This document shows positions 1 to 7,943 of a stretch of 64,000 nt of DNA, piece after piece. Origin of the DNA: Dokdonia sp. 4H-3-7-5 (GTDB lineage Bacteria > Bacteroidota > Bacteroidia > Flavobacteriales > Flavobacteriaceae); NCBI RefSeq assembly GCF_000212355.1, contig NC_015496.1, forward strand, positions 1,550,001 through 1,614,000, given 5' to 3'. A program made the position numbers and the translations under genes. Numbering within the stretch: position 1 is the stretch's first letter; each line of letters starts with the position of its first letter. The notes under the pieces are model-generated. The model made no database searches and was not told the origin of the DNA. It worked only from the letters and a program-made list of their open reading frames with translations.

Positions 1-224
1 ACAAGAAGAAAAAGTAGTCTTAAGACTACTTTTTCTTTTATTACACCCTCTGGGTGTAATACTGCGTTCATTGACATTGCAATAACAGCACTTCCCGCAC
101 CTTGGGTACGTCATTATTGCACCGGTATTTATTACACAACGTATGCATATGGCATACACCACAATCTGTAATGAATTAGAATTATCAACCATCCCGATAT
201 CTATTGGGATAAAATTACTACACA
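1..224. other. Non-coding region upstream of rng
   Basis: No gene is visible here. The region holds three inverted repeats: a perfect 32-bp palindrome at 6-37 (listed separately), a 9-bp-stem repeat with a 3-nt loop at 40-60, and an imperfect hairpin at 191-210 (arms ATCCC and GGGAT, with further pairing inside) that ends 14 nt before the rng start codon. The last one would lie in the rng 5' leader and could affect its translation or decay; this is inference. I see no clear TAnnTTTG promoter element. Confidence 0.5.
6..37. terminator. Perfect palindromic hairpin, probable terminator of the upstream gene
   Basis: A perfect 32-bp inverted repeat whose arms meet at the centre (CTTAAG), with an A-rich left edge and a T-rich right edge, as expected for a terminator usable from either strand. 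The gene it would terminate lies outside the window. Confidence 0.6.
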
Positions 225-1775
225 GTGAATAAAGAATTGATCATTAGATCTAGTTCCTCCGTAGTTGATTTTGCCTTATTAAAAGATGGAAAACTTATTG
301 AGCTTCATAAAGAAGAAGATAAAAATAAGTTTAACGTAGGTGATATTTATATCGCAAACGTAAGAAAGACCGTTTCTGGTCTCAATGCCGCATTTGTAAA
401 TGTGGGCTATGAGAAAGATGCATTTTTGCATTACCATGACCTCGGTCCTAAACTTCCTACGCTTCAGAAATACATAAAAAGTGTTACTACAGGTAAATTA
501 AAAGACTATTCCTTACAAAATTTCACCTTTGAGAAAGACATAGACAAAAACGGTAAAATTGCCGAAGTTCTTAAGTCTAAACAAAGTGTACTTGTACAGA
601 TTGCAAAAGAACCTATCTCGACCAAAGGGCCTCGCATAAGTAGCGAGCTGTCTATTGCTGGACGTTATATTGTTCTCGTTCCTTTTTCTGACCGTATCTC
701 TATCTCACAAAAGATTGAGAGTAAAGAAGAAAAAGCACGTCTTAAAAGACTTGTAACAAGTATCAGGCCTAAAGGGTTTGGCGTTATCGTACGCACAGTA
801 GCTCAAGGTGTAAAAGTTGCAGAACTAGACAAAGACCTGCAAAATCTAGTGGACAAATGGACCACTATGAGCAAAAAAATTCCAAACGCTCACCATCCTA
901 GCAAAGTTCTAGGAGAGATGAATCGTGCATCGTCTATCCTGCGGGATATTTTTAACGATAGCTTCACGAGCATCACTGTAGATGATGAGACGTTGTATTA
1001 TCAAATTAAAGATTATCTAAGCGAGATTGCTCCACACAAGGAGAATATTGTAAAATTATATAATAACCAACTACCTATTTTTGAGAAGTTTGGTATTGAG
1101 AGACAGATTAAAACGTCTTTTGGTCAGACTGTATCAATGAGCCGTGGTGCTTATCTTGTAATTGAACATACAGAAGCCCTGCACGTTGTAGACGTAAACA
1201 GTGGTAACAGATCAAATAAAGCTAAAAGTCAAGAAGATACTGCACTTGAGGTAAATATGATCGCCGCTTCAGAAATTGCACGTCAGCTTAGCCTCCGTGA
1301 TATGGGAGGAATTATCGTAATCGATTTTATCGATATGGGTAAAGCTGAACACCGCCGCCAGTTATTTAATCACCTCAAAGATGAGATGAAAGATGATCGC
1401 GCAAAACACAAAATATTACCTCCTAGTAAATTTGGACTTATCCAGATTACTAGGCAGCGAGTACGTCCAGAAATGAACATTAAGACCCGTGAAGAAAATC
1501 CTAACGGTGGCTCTAATGAGATAGAAGCTCCTATTGTAATAGTAGAGAAGCTTCAAGGACAACTCAACCGCATTTTAAAATCTGGTGCAAAAAAGGTGAC
1601 GCTTCATGCACACCCATTTGTAGCAGCTTATATTACAAAAGGATTTCCATCCATAAGATCTAAATGGTTTTTAGATCACAAGAAGTGGGTAAAAGTAATG
1701 CCACGAGATGCATACACGTATCTTGAGTATAACTTTACAGACGCTTCGGGTAAGGATATCAAGATTGAAAATTAG
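225..1775 (+). CDS. rng: Ribonuclease G (Rne/Rng family)
   Basis: 516-residue endoribonuclease of the RNase E/G family, which cleaves single-stranded A/U-rich RNA in rRNA maturation and mRNA decay. Start is GTG at 225; the N-terminus MNKELIIRS is typical of the Bacteroidota family. An S1-like RNA-binding segment lies around residues 35-130. The catalytic core is around residues 300-400, with the acidic motifs VVDVNSG and IVIDFIDM that in the family carry the two metal-binding Asp. In E. coli a CPxC zinc-link follows the catalytic domain; here the matching stretch (after ITRQRVRPEMNIK) has no Cys, so the zinc link is absent. The length matches RNase G, without the RNase E degradosome scaffold tail. 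A strong terminator follows directly. Confidence 0.95.
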   Translation: MNKELIIRSSSSVVDFALLKDGKLIELHKEEDKNKFNVGDIYIANVRKTVSGLNAAFVNVGYEKDAFLHYHDLGPKLPTLQKYIKSVTTGKLKDYSLQNFTFEKDIDKNGKIAEVLKSKQSVLVQIAKEPISTKGPRISSELSIAGRYIVLVPFSDRISISQKIESKEEKARLKRLVTSIRPKGFGVIVRTVAQGVKVAELDKDLQNLVDKWTTMSKKIPNAHHPSKVLGEMNRASSILRDIFNDSFTSITVDDETLYYQIKDYLSEIAPHKENIVKLYNNQLPIFEKFGIERQIKTSFGQTVSMSRGAYLVIEHTEALHVVDVNSGNRSNKAKSQEDTALEVNMIAASEIARQLSLRDMGGIIVIDFIDMGKAEHRRQLFNHLKDEMKDDRAKHKILPPSKFGLIQITRQRVRPEMNIKTREENPNGGSNEIEAPIVIVEKLQGQLNRILKSGAKKVTLHAHPFVAAYITKGFPSIRSKWFLDHKKWVKVMPRDAYTYLEYNFTDASGKDIKIEN

Positions 1776-1776
1776 C

Positions 1777-1812
1777 AAAAACCCCATTCTCTTTTGAGAA
1801 TGGGGTTTTTTT
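1777..1812 (+). terminator. Rho-independent terminator after rng
   Basis: The stem pairs ACCCCATTCTC with GAGAATGGGGT around a TTTT loop, with A-run and T-run flanks. It begins just after the rng stop codon and probably works in both directions. Confidence 0.9.
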
Positions 1813-1848
1813 ATGCCCTTTTGTAAAAATGGTATCCTTGCAAACAAG

Positions 1849-1856
1849 TACTTTTG
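1849..1856 (+). promoter_or_regulatory. TAnnTTTG -7 element of recX
   Basis: TACTTTTG matches the Bacteroidota -7 consensus. It ends only 4 nt before the GTG at 1861, so the transcript would have almost no leader. It also lies inside the longer open frame that starts at ATG 1813, which argues against that upstream start. The -33 element is weak: the nearest TTTTG lies about 25 nt upstream. Confidence 0.5.
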
Positions 1857-1860
1857 TCTT

Positions 1861-2340
1861 GTGCAACAACCTGTAAAAACATATACTGTAGAAGAAGCAA
1901 AGCGCAAGCTAGAAGCCTACTGCGCTTACCAAGATCGCTGCCATAAAGAAGTGGCTCAAAAGTTACGAGACATGCGTATGATACCAGACGCAATAGATGT
2001 GGTGATAGGTCATTTACTAGAGCACAACTTTTTAAACGAAGAACGTTTTGCAAAAGCCTTTGCGAGGGGTAAATTTCGTCATAAAAGCTGGGGAAGGACA
2101 AGAATCACCCGCGAACTCAAACAACGCGGCATAGGGGCTTATAATCTCAAAACAGCCCTACTTGAGATAGAAGACGAGGAGTATGATACGGTTTTTAATA
2201 CGCTTTCGCGAAAACGTTATGAACAACTCTCCTCAGAAACCGATAAATACCGCAAGCGCAAAAAACTAGCAGACTATCTCACCTACAGAGGTTGGGAAGG
2301 TGATCTTGTGTATGAAAAGGTGAAGGAGCTGGTGCCTTAG
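1861..2340 (+). CDS. recX: Regulatory protein RecX
   Basis: 159-residue RecX, which binds RecA filaments and limits recombinase activity. The typical N-terminal block is present (YTVEEAKRKLEAYCAYQDRCHKEV as a pattern), followed by LL..NFLNEERFAKAFARGKFRHKSWG and further RecX three-helix repeats. An in-frame ATG at 1813 exists but overlaps the rng terminator and the promoter, so I prefer GTG 1861. The stop overlaps the stop of the convergent barrel gene by three bases. A copy of the TTTCGCGAAA palindrome lies inside and encodes LSRK. Confidence 0.9.
   Translation: MQQPVKTYTVEEAKRKLEAYCAYQDRCHKEVAQKLRDMRMIPDAIDVVIGHLLEHNFLNEERFAKAFARGKFRHKSWGRTRITRELKQRGIGAYNLKTALLEIEDEEYDTVFNTLSRKRYEQLSSETDKYRKRKKLADYLTYRGWEGDLVYEKVKELVP
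2201..2216. repeat. TTTCGCGAAA palindrome, copy 1 (in recX)
   Basis: CGCTTTCGCGAAAACG; the right arm has one mismatch beyond the perfect core. Read in the LSRK frame. Confidence 0.9.
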
Positions 2341-5024
2341 AAACGATAGCTCAGTTTAAGAAGTGCATATCTAGGTAAAAGACGATATTCTGTGGTGGAA
2401 GAGCCTATGTCGCTTATAGAAAACTCCCTGAAAATTTCTGTATTAAACAGATTCTTAGCAGAGAGGGAAACGCTCACTTTATTCTTTTTAATGTCATAGG
2501 TGGAAGTGAGATCTGCAAAATAATAAGTGTTATCACTTGATAGATTGCCAAAAAAATAACGCTCCGTCTGCACTTGCATATTGAATTTTTTATTTATAAT
2601 AAAGGAGAGGTCAAGAAAGCTTTCATTGTTTGTAAAGTTGTTTTTAAATCCTGCGCTACGTATGCCGTTTGTTCTCCAAGTAGTACCTATGTGATAATTA
2701 AATATACCAGAAAAACCACTACGCAACTCTAATCCATAACTGTAATTATCTGATGTAACCTCTCTAGTAGGGGAGTCATTAACAACATTCTGGAAATTAA
2801 TAGAGGAGTAAGAGATTTTTGCTTTTAAATTTGATTTTATAACTTTCAAATAATTATCCAAAGAGAGATTTGCACTGAGAAGCTCTTGATCTTTTAGTAA
2901 TATTTTTTCTGATAATGTGAAGTCTTGTGTTATAGTTCTATTAGTTGATAAAAAATCAAAAGACTTTGCGTAGGTTACAAAAGCAGTAGCAAAGAATCGA
3001 TCACTCCAGTTACCCAGCTCATATGATAGCGATAAGCTAGAAGCATCTAATTGATTAAATGTCCCTGTACCTCTAGAAAAACTTCTAAAACCAGAGAGAG
3101 CGTAATCATTATAAACTCCTGTAACACCACTATTTCTTCTTGTTAATGCACCGGATAAAGTAATTTTATTTTTCTCATTAATCTTTAGGGAGGTAGCAAG
3201 TGAAGGGTTTATAAAGAATATAGTTTCTGCGTTACTATTATTTGCTAATGTTTCATTGTCTAGGCTATTTGTAATGAGGTGATTTCCTATAGTTCCTGTA
3301 ATCGACCATTTATTTGAAAATTTGTAAAAATATTTTACAGATAGATACGTATCATTTACAGTATAATTCAGATTATTTTGAAAATCTACAGGAGTAATAA
3401 TTCCATCATTTGTAACAATAGTAAAGTCGCTTTGTAATGATTCCCCTCTTAGGGTGTTTCCAACTTTTATCTCAAAAAGATGACCATTTTCTCTACGATC
3501 TAGCCAGTGAGCCTCAGTGCCAAAATACTCATAATTTAGGCTGCTTTTCTGACTTATATTGTTCTGCGACTCGGTTTCTTCAAAAAGGTTGAAAAAGTTA
3601 TTTTGATTCACTGTAAATCCTTGCGGAGCTTCTTCTTTTATATAGCGCCCAGTAATTAATAGTGCCTTATTATTTTCAAACTTTTTTGAGTATGCTATTT
3701 TTTGATCAAATCTATTATTTGTTTCGTCAAGCAGTTGGAGCGTAGGCGTGTTATTAAAAAGTAAGTTAGATTTTTTATCTGCAGTGACATTGCTATATTT
3801 TGAAACCACTTGTATGCTAGCGGTTTTAGATAAGTCGTAATTGATGTCTAGCTTTCCAAAGAGTGTTACAAAATCACTTTTAAGGCTATATTCCTCAGTG
3901 TTTGTAAAATTTGTACCATTTGCTACAAATGTATCTGTACTGTTTCTGAAGTAAGCAAGCTCATCCCAGTTTGCAAATCCTATAGTTTTAATTTTAAGGT
4001 GCTCTGAGGGATTAAAAATAGCATTGAGAGATAGTAACTCTGCATTATTAAACTTAAATCTAGACTCTTTAAAATAAGGAACCCTATTTGATAAATGTAT
4101 GAGCTTATTGCTTTGCTCGCTGTCGCCTATACTTCCAGGCTCCCCATAGCTAGAAGATCGTATAAGATGACTGATATCACCGGTAGCGTCATATCCTACA
4201 TTATTAAGATTTGTAAAGAAGTAATACTTATTTTTCTTGCCAAAATTTAAGAGATTTGCTCGTGCATCATAACGATCTTGTGACGCCAGACCGTACCCTA
4301 GGTCGACATTGCCAAACCACTGCCGTTTTGCATCTTCATTAAGTGTAAGGTTAATGGCGACTTTATCGCTCTCCTCAATGCCCTTAAGGAGTTTATTATT
4401 AGAATATCGTTTAAGGATTTCTACCTTTTGTATGGGCGAGGCAGGCATGTTTTTGGTGAGTGTTTTGTAACCTTTTTCAAAAAAATCATCATTCTCAATC
4501 ATCACTTTTTCTACCTCTTGATTTCCTATTTTTATAGTACCATCATCTGAGATGTTAATGCCAGGTATTTTACGAAGTAAATCTTCTGCCACAGTCTCTG
4601 TACCGTCTGTAAAGGAGGATGCGTTAAAGACGATGGTGTCTTTTTTAACTCTTATAGGTCTTTTTGAAATGATAACCGTTTCATTAAGAGAGAAAGCCTC
4701 CTCATTTAGTATAGTGTTGAGGGTAACATTAGTCGTTTCATTTCTTATAGTAATTGGTTTTACTATAGTTTCAAACCCTAAGCTAGAAAATACAACTTGA
4801 TAGTCTCCTATTTGTTTTACAGGTAGTTTATACAAACCATTTTTGTTGGTATATGCATACGTGAGTATTGCTGTAGTGTCGCTTTTTTTTAAAATAACAT
4901 TTACAAACTCTAATGGCGTTTTGTCTATAGCTGTAATTGAGCCTTCAATGTAATGTTGAGAGAAAGAGATGTATGGTGTTAGGCTTATTACTATACAGCA
5001 TAGCAGCACTATTATTTTATTCAT
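2337..5024 (-). CDS. TonB-receptor-like outer-membrane beta-barrel protein
   Basis: 895 residues with a signal peptide (about 1-22, ending SFSQ). A carboxypeptidase-regulatory-like beta-sandwich follows (about 24-110: IEGSITAIDKTPLEFVNV and a YKLPV..GDYQVVFSSLGF pattern), then a plug-like domain (about 125-230: DLLRKIPGINISDDGTIKIGNQEVEKVMIENDDFF) and a long barrel ending in an aromatic terminus (LLKLSYRF). This is the flavobacterial outer-membrane barrel type often found beside GLPGLI proteins. The gene overlaps the upstream GLPGLI gene by 8 nt, so they are co-transcribed. The substrate cannot be read from the sequence. Its stop overlaps the convergent recX stop. Confidence 0.85.
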   Translation of the reverse strand: MNKIIVLLCCIVISLTPYISFSQHYIEGSITAIDKTPLEFVNVILKKSDTTAILTYAYTNKNGLYKLPVKQIGDYQVVFSSLGFETIVKPITIRNETTNVTLNTILNEEAFSLNETVIISKRPIRVKKDTIVFNASSFTDGTETVAEDLLRKIPGINISDDGTIKIGNQEVEKVMIENDDFFEKGYKTLTKNMPASPIQKVEILKRYSNNKLLKGIEESDKVAINLTLNEDAKRQWFGNVDLGYGLASQDRYDARANLLNFGKKNKYYFFTNLNNVGYDATGDISHLIRSSSYGEPGSIGDSEQSNKLIHLSNRVPYFKESRFKFNNAELLSLNAIFNPSEHLKIKTIGFANWDELAYFRNSTDTFVANGTNFTNTEEYSLKSDFVTLFGKLDINYDLSKTASIQVVSKYSNVTADKKSNLLFNNTPTLQLLDETNNRFDQKIAYSKKFENNKALLITGRYIKEEAPQGFTVNQNNFFNLFEETESQNNISQKSSLNYEYFGTEAHWLDRRENGHLFEIKVGNTLRGESLQSDFTIVTNDGIITPVDFQNNLNYTVNDTYLSVKYFYKFSNKWSITGTIGNHLITNSLDNETLANNSNAETIFFINPSLATSLKINEKNKITLSGALTRRNSGVTGVYNDYALSGFRSFSRGTGTFNQLDASSLSLSYELGNWSDRFFATAFVTYAKSFDFLSTNRTITQDFTLSEKILLKDQELLSANLSLDNYLKVIKSNLKAKISYSSINFQNVVNDSPTREVTSDNYSYGLELRSGFSGIFNYHIGTTWRTNGIRSAGFKNNFTNNESFLDLSFIINKKFNMQVQTERYFFGNLSSDNTYYFADLTSTYDIKKNKVSVSLSAKNLFNTEIFREFSISDIGSSTTEYRLLPRYALLKLSYRF

Positions 5025-5790
5025 TAAAATATTCTAATTTACCTCCGCAATCTGTACAGTTTTTATTCCTTTTTAAAGGAGCTGTTCCAGCTGGTAGTTT
5101 TGATGAAAGTTCTGCGAAAAATTGATCTGCTAAATATTCTTTACGCTCTAAGTATTCCTTTATAGATAGTGCATTTTTAATTTGAATCTGTTTTATTGAT
5201 TCATCGCAGTTTATAGTTACATTACTTTTTATTTTTGTGGCTATGACATGAAATGAGTATTCCTTGTCATATGCTTCTAGAATAAGCCCTGGTAAATTAT
5301 TTAATTTCCAAGGTCCAGTAGACAAAGGAATATCTGGTGTAAACCAAGCAATGTATTCTCGACCTCTGAAATGTACTTTAGCTTTTTGACAGCTATATTT
5401 CCCTATATTTTTGAACTCGTCAATAATTTCCCAATCATGGTTGAAGGAACTGTCATTCACAAGTAATTCTTCGTCGGTATCGATTTCTTTGAAAAAGAAA
5501 CCTTCCTTTTTCTTTAGATAATAAGCAGGAGAAATATTTTTTCTTCCCAGGACATATGTTTTTGAAGATGAGCCCGCAGTCGAATTCTTTCTTAAAATGG
5601 TTTTTTTCTTTTTTATATCTGTTTCTAGGTAGAGTGAATTAATCCTATTCGTGTAGAGTTTCCATTTGGAATTGACTTTATGGCTAAGTTCAATGGTTTG
5701 AGTATATTCTACAATAACACATGTACCGTTCTGACCATAAGTAAAATTTAGTATTGTAAGACACGCCAGTAAAAAAAAGAAAGTTTTCAT
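5017..5790 (-). CDS. GLPGLI family protein
   Basis: 257-residue exported protein with a signal peptide (MKTFFFLLACLTILNFTYGQ). The family signature appears as GPWKLNNLPGLILEAYD, close to the usual GPWxFxGLPGLI. The C-terminus carries a CxxC pair (CTDCGG). The open frame extends further upstream, but the added residues are not signal-like and run through a terminator-like hairpin, so I place the start at ATG 5790. The function of the family is not established. Overlap with the barrel gene suggests that the two proteins act together at the outer membrane. Confidence 0.85.
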   Translation of the reverse strand: MKTFFFLLACLTILNFTYGQNGTCVIVEYTQTIELSHKVNSKWKLYTNRINSLYLETDIKKKKTILRKNSTAGSSSKTYVLGRKNISPAYYLKKKEGFFFKEIDTDEELLVNDSSFNHDWEIIDEFKNIGKYSCQKAKVHFRGREYIAWFTPDIPLSTGPWKLNNLPGLILEAYDKEYSFHVIATKIKSNVTINCDESIKQIQIKNALSIKEYLERKEYLADQFFAELSSKLPAGTAPLKRNKNCTDCGGKLEYFNE

Positions 5791-5806
5791 ACATAGTAAG
5801 TTATAA

Positions 5807-5838
5807 ATTACCTTGACTATTAGAATAGTCAAGGTAAT
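5807..5838 (-). terminator. Strong hairpin between the Cys-rich peptide gene and GLPGLI gene
   Basis: A perfect 15-bp stem (5807-5821 with 5824-5838) and a 2-nt loop, followed on the minus strand by TTTATAAC. It sits between the peptide stop and the GLPGLI start, so it may terminate or attenuate transcription and let the peptide be made in excess over the two downstream proteins. Confidence 0.7.
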
Positions 5839-5845
5839 AAAGTTG

Positions 5846-6073
5846 TTATTCAGAAATTTCTTGCTCTTGTGGTGGTCCTTGAGGCCAGTACTTACAATCA
5901 TATTCTTTCCATTCACTACAATTAGAAGTGCCGTCTGGATTATCAACGCATGTTCTAGAAATGCATCTGTCGGTATCATATTCAACCGTTATAGATATTG
6001 TGCTTTCTGTTTCGGCCGAATGGAAGCTCATAAGCCCAAAACTTAACAAAGCTATTATTGCTATTTTTTTCAT
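5846..6073 (-). CDS. Small exported Cys-rich peptide, unknown function
   Basis: 75 residues with a clear signal peptide (MKKIAIIALLSFGLMSFHSA). The mature part is about 55 residues, acidic, with four Cys (CISRTC, then NCSEW and DCKYW) that could form two disulfides, and a Pro/Gln/Glu-rich tail (PQGPPQEQE). I do not recognise a family. It lies upstream of the GLPGLI/barrel pair on the same strand, with a hairpin between. Confidence 0.65.
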   Translation of the reverse strand: MKKIAIIALLSFGLMSFHSAETESTISITVEYDTDRCISRTCVDNPDGTSNCSEWKEYDCKYWPQGPPQEQEISE

Positions 6074-6501
6074 CAGTTTAATTTTAAATAAATTCTCAAA
6101 ATTTCTTTAAAGTCGGCTTTAAGAATTGCGACTCAAAAAACTAAATAACAGATTTATATTGCGCAATACTAGTCTGTTATTTAATTACTAGCATACTAGA
6201 TGATTAATCATTTGCAATGTAGTAAATTCCTACAGATGCATTTTACGGATTTCCTTTATTTCGGCTAATTGAAGGTAAATTAACTACTCGGTTTTTTTTA
6301 ACCAACTTAGTATACTGTATATCAACAATTTATAAGCATTTAGTAGATGTGTTAATTTTTATAGATTTTCGTGATATTAGTATAAATAATTGATTTTCAT
6401 ATCATTTTATGCGCTTGTAAACTTTAAAAAATAGATAGATTAGAATTTGAGTCCTCTATATTGTAGTCTATAGAGTTTATTATTTTTTGCAGGGATAATC
6501 A

Positions 6502-6514
6502 CTTTCGCGAAAGC
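6502..6514. repeat. TTTCGCGAAA palindrome, copy 2 (intergenic)
   Basis: CTTTCGCGAAAGC in the gap downstream of the PAS gene, next to its terminator. Confidence 0.9.
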
Positions 6515-6527
6515 ATAACAAAACAAA

Positions 6528-6552
6528 AACCCACATGTAAAACATATGGGTT
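6528..6552 (-). terminator. Terminator of the PAS gene
   Basis: AACCCA.ATGT pairs with ACAT.TGGGTT around a 3-nt loop. Reading the minus strand, it is followed by a T-rich run (TTTTTGTTTTG). Confidence 0.8.
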
Positions 6553-6617
6553 AAAATAGAAATAAATGTGTTTGATATCCTCTTATCTACTATTGCAAAG
6601 AGGGAGATAAGTAAAAA

Positions 6618-7103
6618 TTAAGCTACACGTGCTTTCTTTTCAAGAGCCATAAAGTGTGTGAGTTCTTGATCTTTATTAAAGAGAGGTATGATTTTTATAT
6701 CACAGAGATATGGCGTGCCGTCTTTTTTATAATTGAGTAGTTGTTTGACTACAGGTTTTTCAAGACGTAGTGTGTTACTTATAACTTCCTTGGTTTCTTT
6801 TGAGGTTTCTGGTCCTTGTAAAAAACGAGGGTGTTTCCCCACAGCATGATTTCTTGGGTAGCCTGTCATTTCTGTAAAACCACTGTTCACCCATTGGATT
6901 ACTTGGTCACGATCTGTCACTACAATTGTGGTAAAATCTTCTGTTGCCAGTAGCGAAGTATCAAAATCCCAATTGTACTTTGAGATGAAATCTGCTACCT
7001 GAGAATAATCAAGTTCTCTAGCAACTTTAGTAGCTCTAGCGACTAGGTATTCTGAAAAAATATCCCACGATTGTAAAGGCGCGGTAGCTTTTACATTTTG
7101 CAT
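6618..7103 (-). CDS. LOV-like PAS domain protein lacking the photoactive Cys
   Basis: 161 residues: an N-terminal helical part (about 1-45) and one PAS domain (about 50-155) with the overall LOV pattern (VVTD..., FTEMTGYPRNHAVG, RFLQGPETS, LLNYKKDG, THF). In LOV photoreceptors the flavin-binding Cys lies in the motif GRNCRFLQ. Here it reads GKHPRFLQ, with Pro92 at the Cys position. Two further usual flavin contacts look changed (Asp135 for Asn, Glu155 for Gln). There is no output domain, so it resembles a short LOV or a protein-protein PAS module. The frame is open to an ATG at 7172, but those 23 residues are Asn/Ile/Phe-rich and look like translated AT-rich DNA. It is divergent from the DtxR-type regulator and shares its intergenic operator. 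Confidence 0.8.
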   Translation of the reverse strand: MQNVKATAPLQSWDIFSEYLVARATKVARELDYSQVADFISKYNWDFDTSLLATEDFTTIVVTDRDQVIQWVNSGFTEMTGYPRNHAVGKHPRFLQGPETSKETKEVISNTLRLEKPVVKQLLNYKKDGTPYLCDIKIIPLFNKDQELTHFMALEKKARVA

Positions 7104-7202
7104 ATTGTTATAATTTGTGATAAATATAGAAAAGTGATATTCACTAAAATTATTTAATATATTAATTAACACAAACGTTTAAGAGACATTAATTTAGTAG
7201 AC

Positions 7203-7224
7203 ATATTTAGGCTAGACTAAATAT
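7203..7224. promoter_or_regulatory. DtxR-box-like operator
   Basis: Inverted repeat with perfect 8-bp arms ATATTTAG / CTAAATAT around GCTAGA. Its core TTAGGCTAGACTAA resembles the left half and centre of the known DtxR/IdeR box (TTAGGTTAGCCTAACCTAA). It lies about 28 nt upstream of the -7 element of the DtxR-type gene at 7269 and between the two divergent genes. Autoregulation by metal-loaded regulator is the likely role; this is inference from position and pattern. Confidence 0.65.
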
Positions 7225-7252
7225 ATTTTTTTACTACTCTACTTCTGTTTAC

Positions 7253-7260
7253 TACCTTTG
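7253..7260 (+). promoter_or_regulatory. -7 element of the metal regulator operon
   Basis: TACCTTTG matches TAnnTTTG and ends 8 nt before the ATG at 7269, so the leader is very short. The expected -33 position is only T-rich. Confidence 0.6.
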
Positions 7261-7268
7261 ATTAATAT

Positions 7269-7922
7269 ATGTACACACTAGCAGAAGAAAATTATCTTAA
7301 AACAATCTTCCACCTTGAACAAGAATTTAACAAGGAGGTAAGCACAAACGCACTTGCAGAAACGATGCAAACTAAGGCGTCAAGTGCAACAGATATGGTG
7401 CAAAAACTTGCAGATAAAGGCTTGGTTTCTTACCGAAAATATAGAGGTGCCCGCTTATCAAAAGAGGGCGAAAAAGCAGCAATTTATATTGTGCGTAAAC
7501 ACAGGCTTTGGGAAGTTTTTCTGGTGGAAAAACTCAATTTTCAGTGGGACGAGGTACACCATATTGCAGAGCAATTAGAACATGTAAACTCTACAGAGCT
7601 TATTAATCGCTTAGACAAATTTCTTGACTATCCAGACTACGATCCTCATGGAGATCCCATTCCTGATAAAAATGGAAATATTAAAAGTGCTATAAAAAAG
7701 TTACTATCAGAATTAAACAAGGGAAATACGGGCCAACTTGTAGGAGTGCGAGAAACATCGGCAGAGTTTCTTCAATTTTTAGATAAAAGGAACATAGCTA
7801 TTGGAGCAACTATAAAAGTACTAGGGCGAGAGTTTTTTGACGGCTCGATGGTTATACAAGTTAAAAAAGAACAGTTTTTTATCTCCAAAAAGATAGCAGA
7901 TAATCTGTATATCCAGATTTAA
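7269..7922 (+). CDS. DtxR/MntR-family metal-dependent transcriptional repressor
   Basis: 217 residues in the three-part DtxR arrangement. An N-terminal winged helix (about 1-65) ends in SYRKYRGARLSKEG. The metal-binding and dimerisation domain (about 70-135) has RKHRLWEVFL, EVHHIAEQLEH and DYPDYDPHGDPIP, with the His and Glu residues that ligate metal in the family. An SH3/FeoA-like C-terminal domain follows (about 150-217). It is the first gene of a metal ABC-transporter operon, so it most likely represses that operon when Mn(II), Fe(II) or Zn(II) is plentiful. The sequence alone does not settle which metal. Confidence 0.93.
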   Translation: MYTLAEENYLKTIFHLEQEFNKEVSTNALAETMQTKASSATDMVQKLADKGLVSYRKYRGARLSKEGEKAAIYIVRKHRLWEVFLVEKLNFQWDEVHHIAEQLEHVNSTELINRLDKFLDYPDYDPHGDPIPDKNGNIKSAIKKLLSELNKGNTGQLVGVRETSAEFLQFLDKRNIAIGATIKVLGREFFDGSMVIQVKKEQFFISKKIADNLYIQI

Positions 7923-7943
7923 TAATTACCAAAATCAATCAAC

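Larger units (their letters stand above)
6074..6617. other. AT-rich gene-less region
   Basis: No convincing gene is visible. It contains one TTTCGCGAAA palindrome (6502-6514) and the terminator of the PAS gene (6528-6552). The AT-rich part at 6110-6480 should hold the promoter of the small Cys-rich peptide gene, but I could not identify a clean TAnnTTTG element. Confidence 0.5.

Noticed and set aside
1813-1860. ATG start of recX at 1813
   Set aside because: It overlaps the rng terminator and lies upstream of the likely promoter.
5017-5985. A 322-residue GLPGLI protein starting at 5985
   Set aside because: The extra N-terminus runs through the hairpin at 5807-5838 and the Cys-rich peptide gene, and it hides the true signal peptide at ATG 5790.
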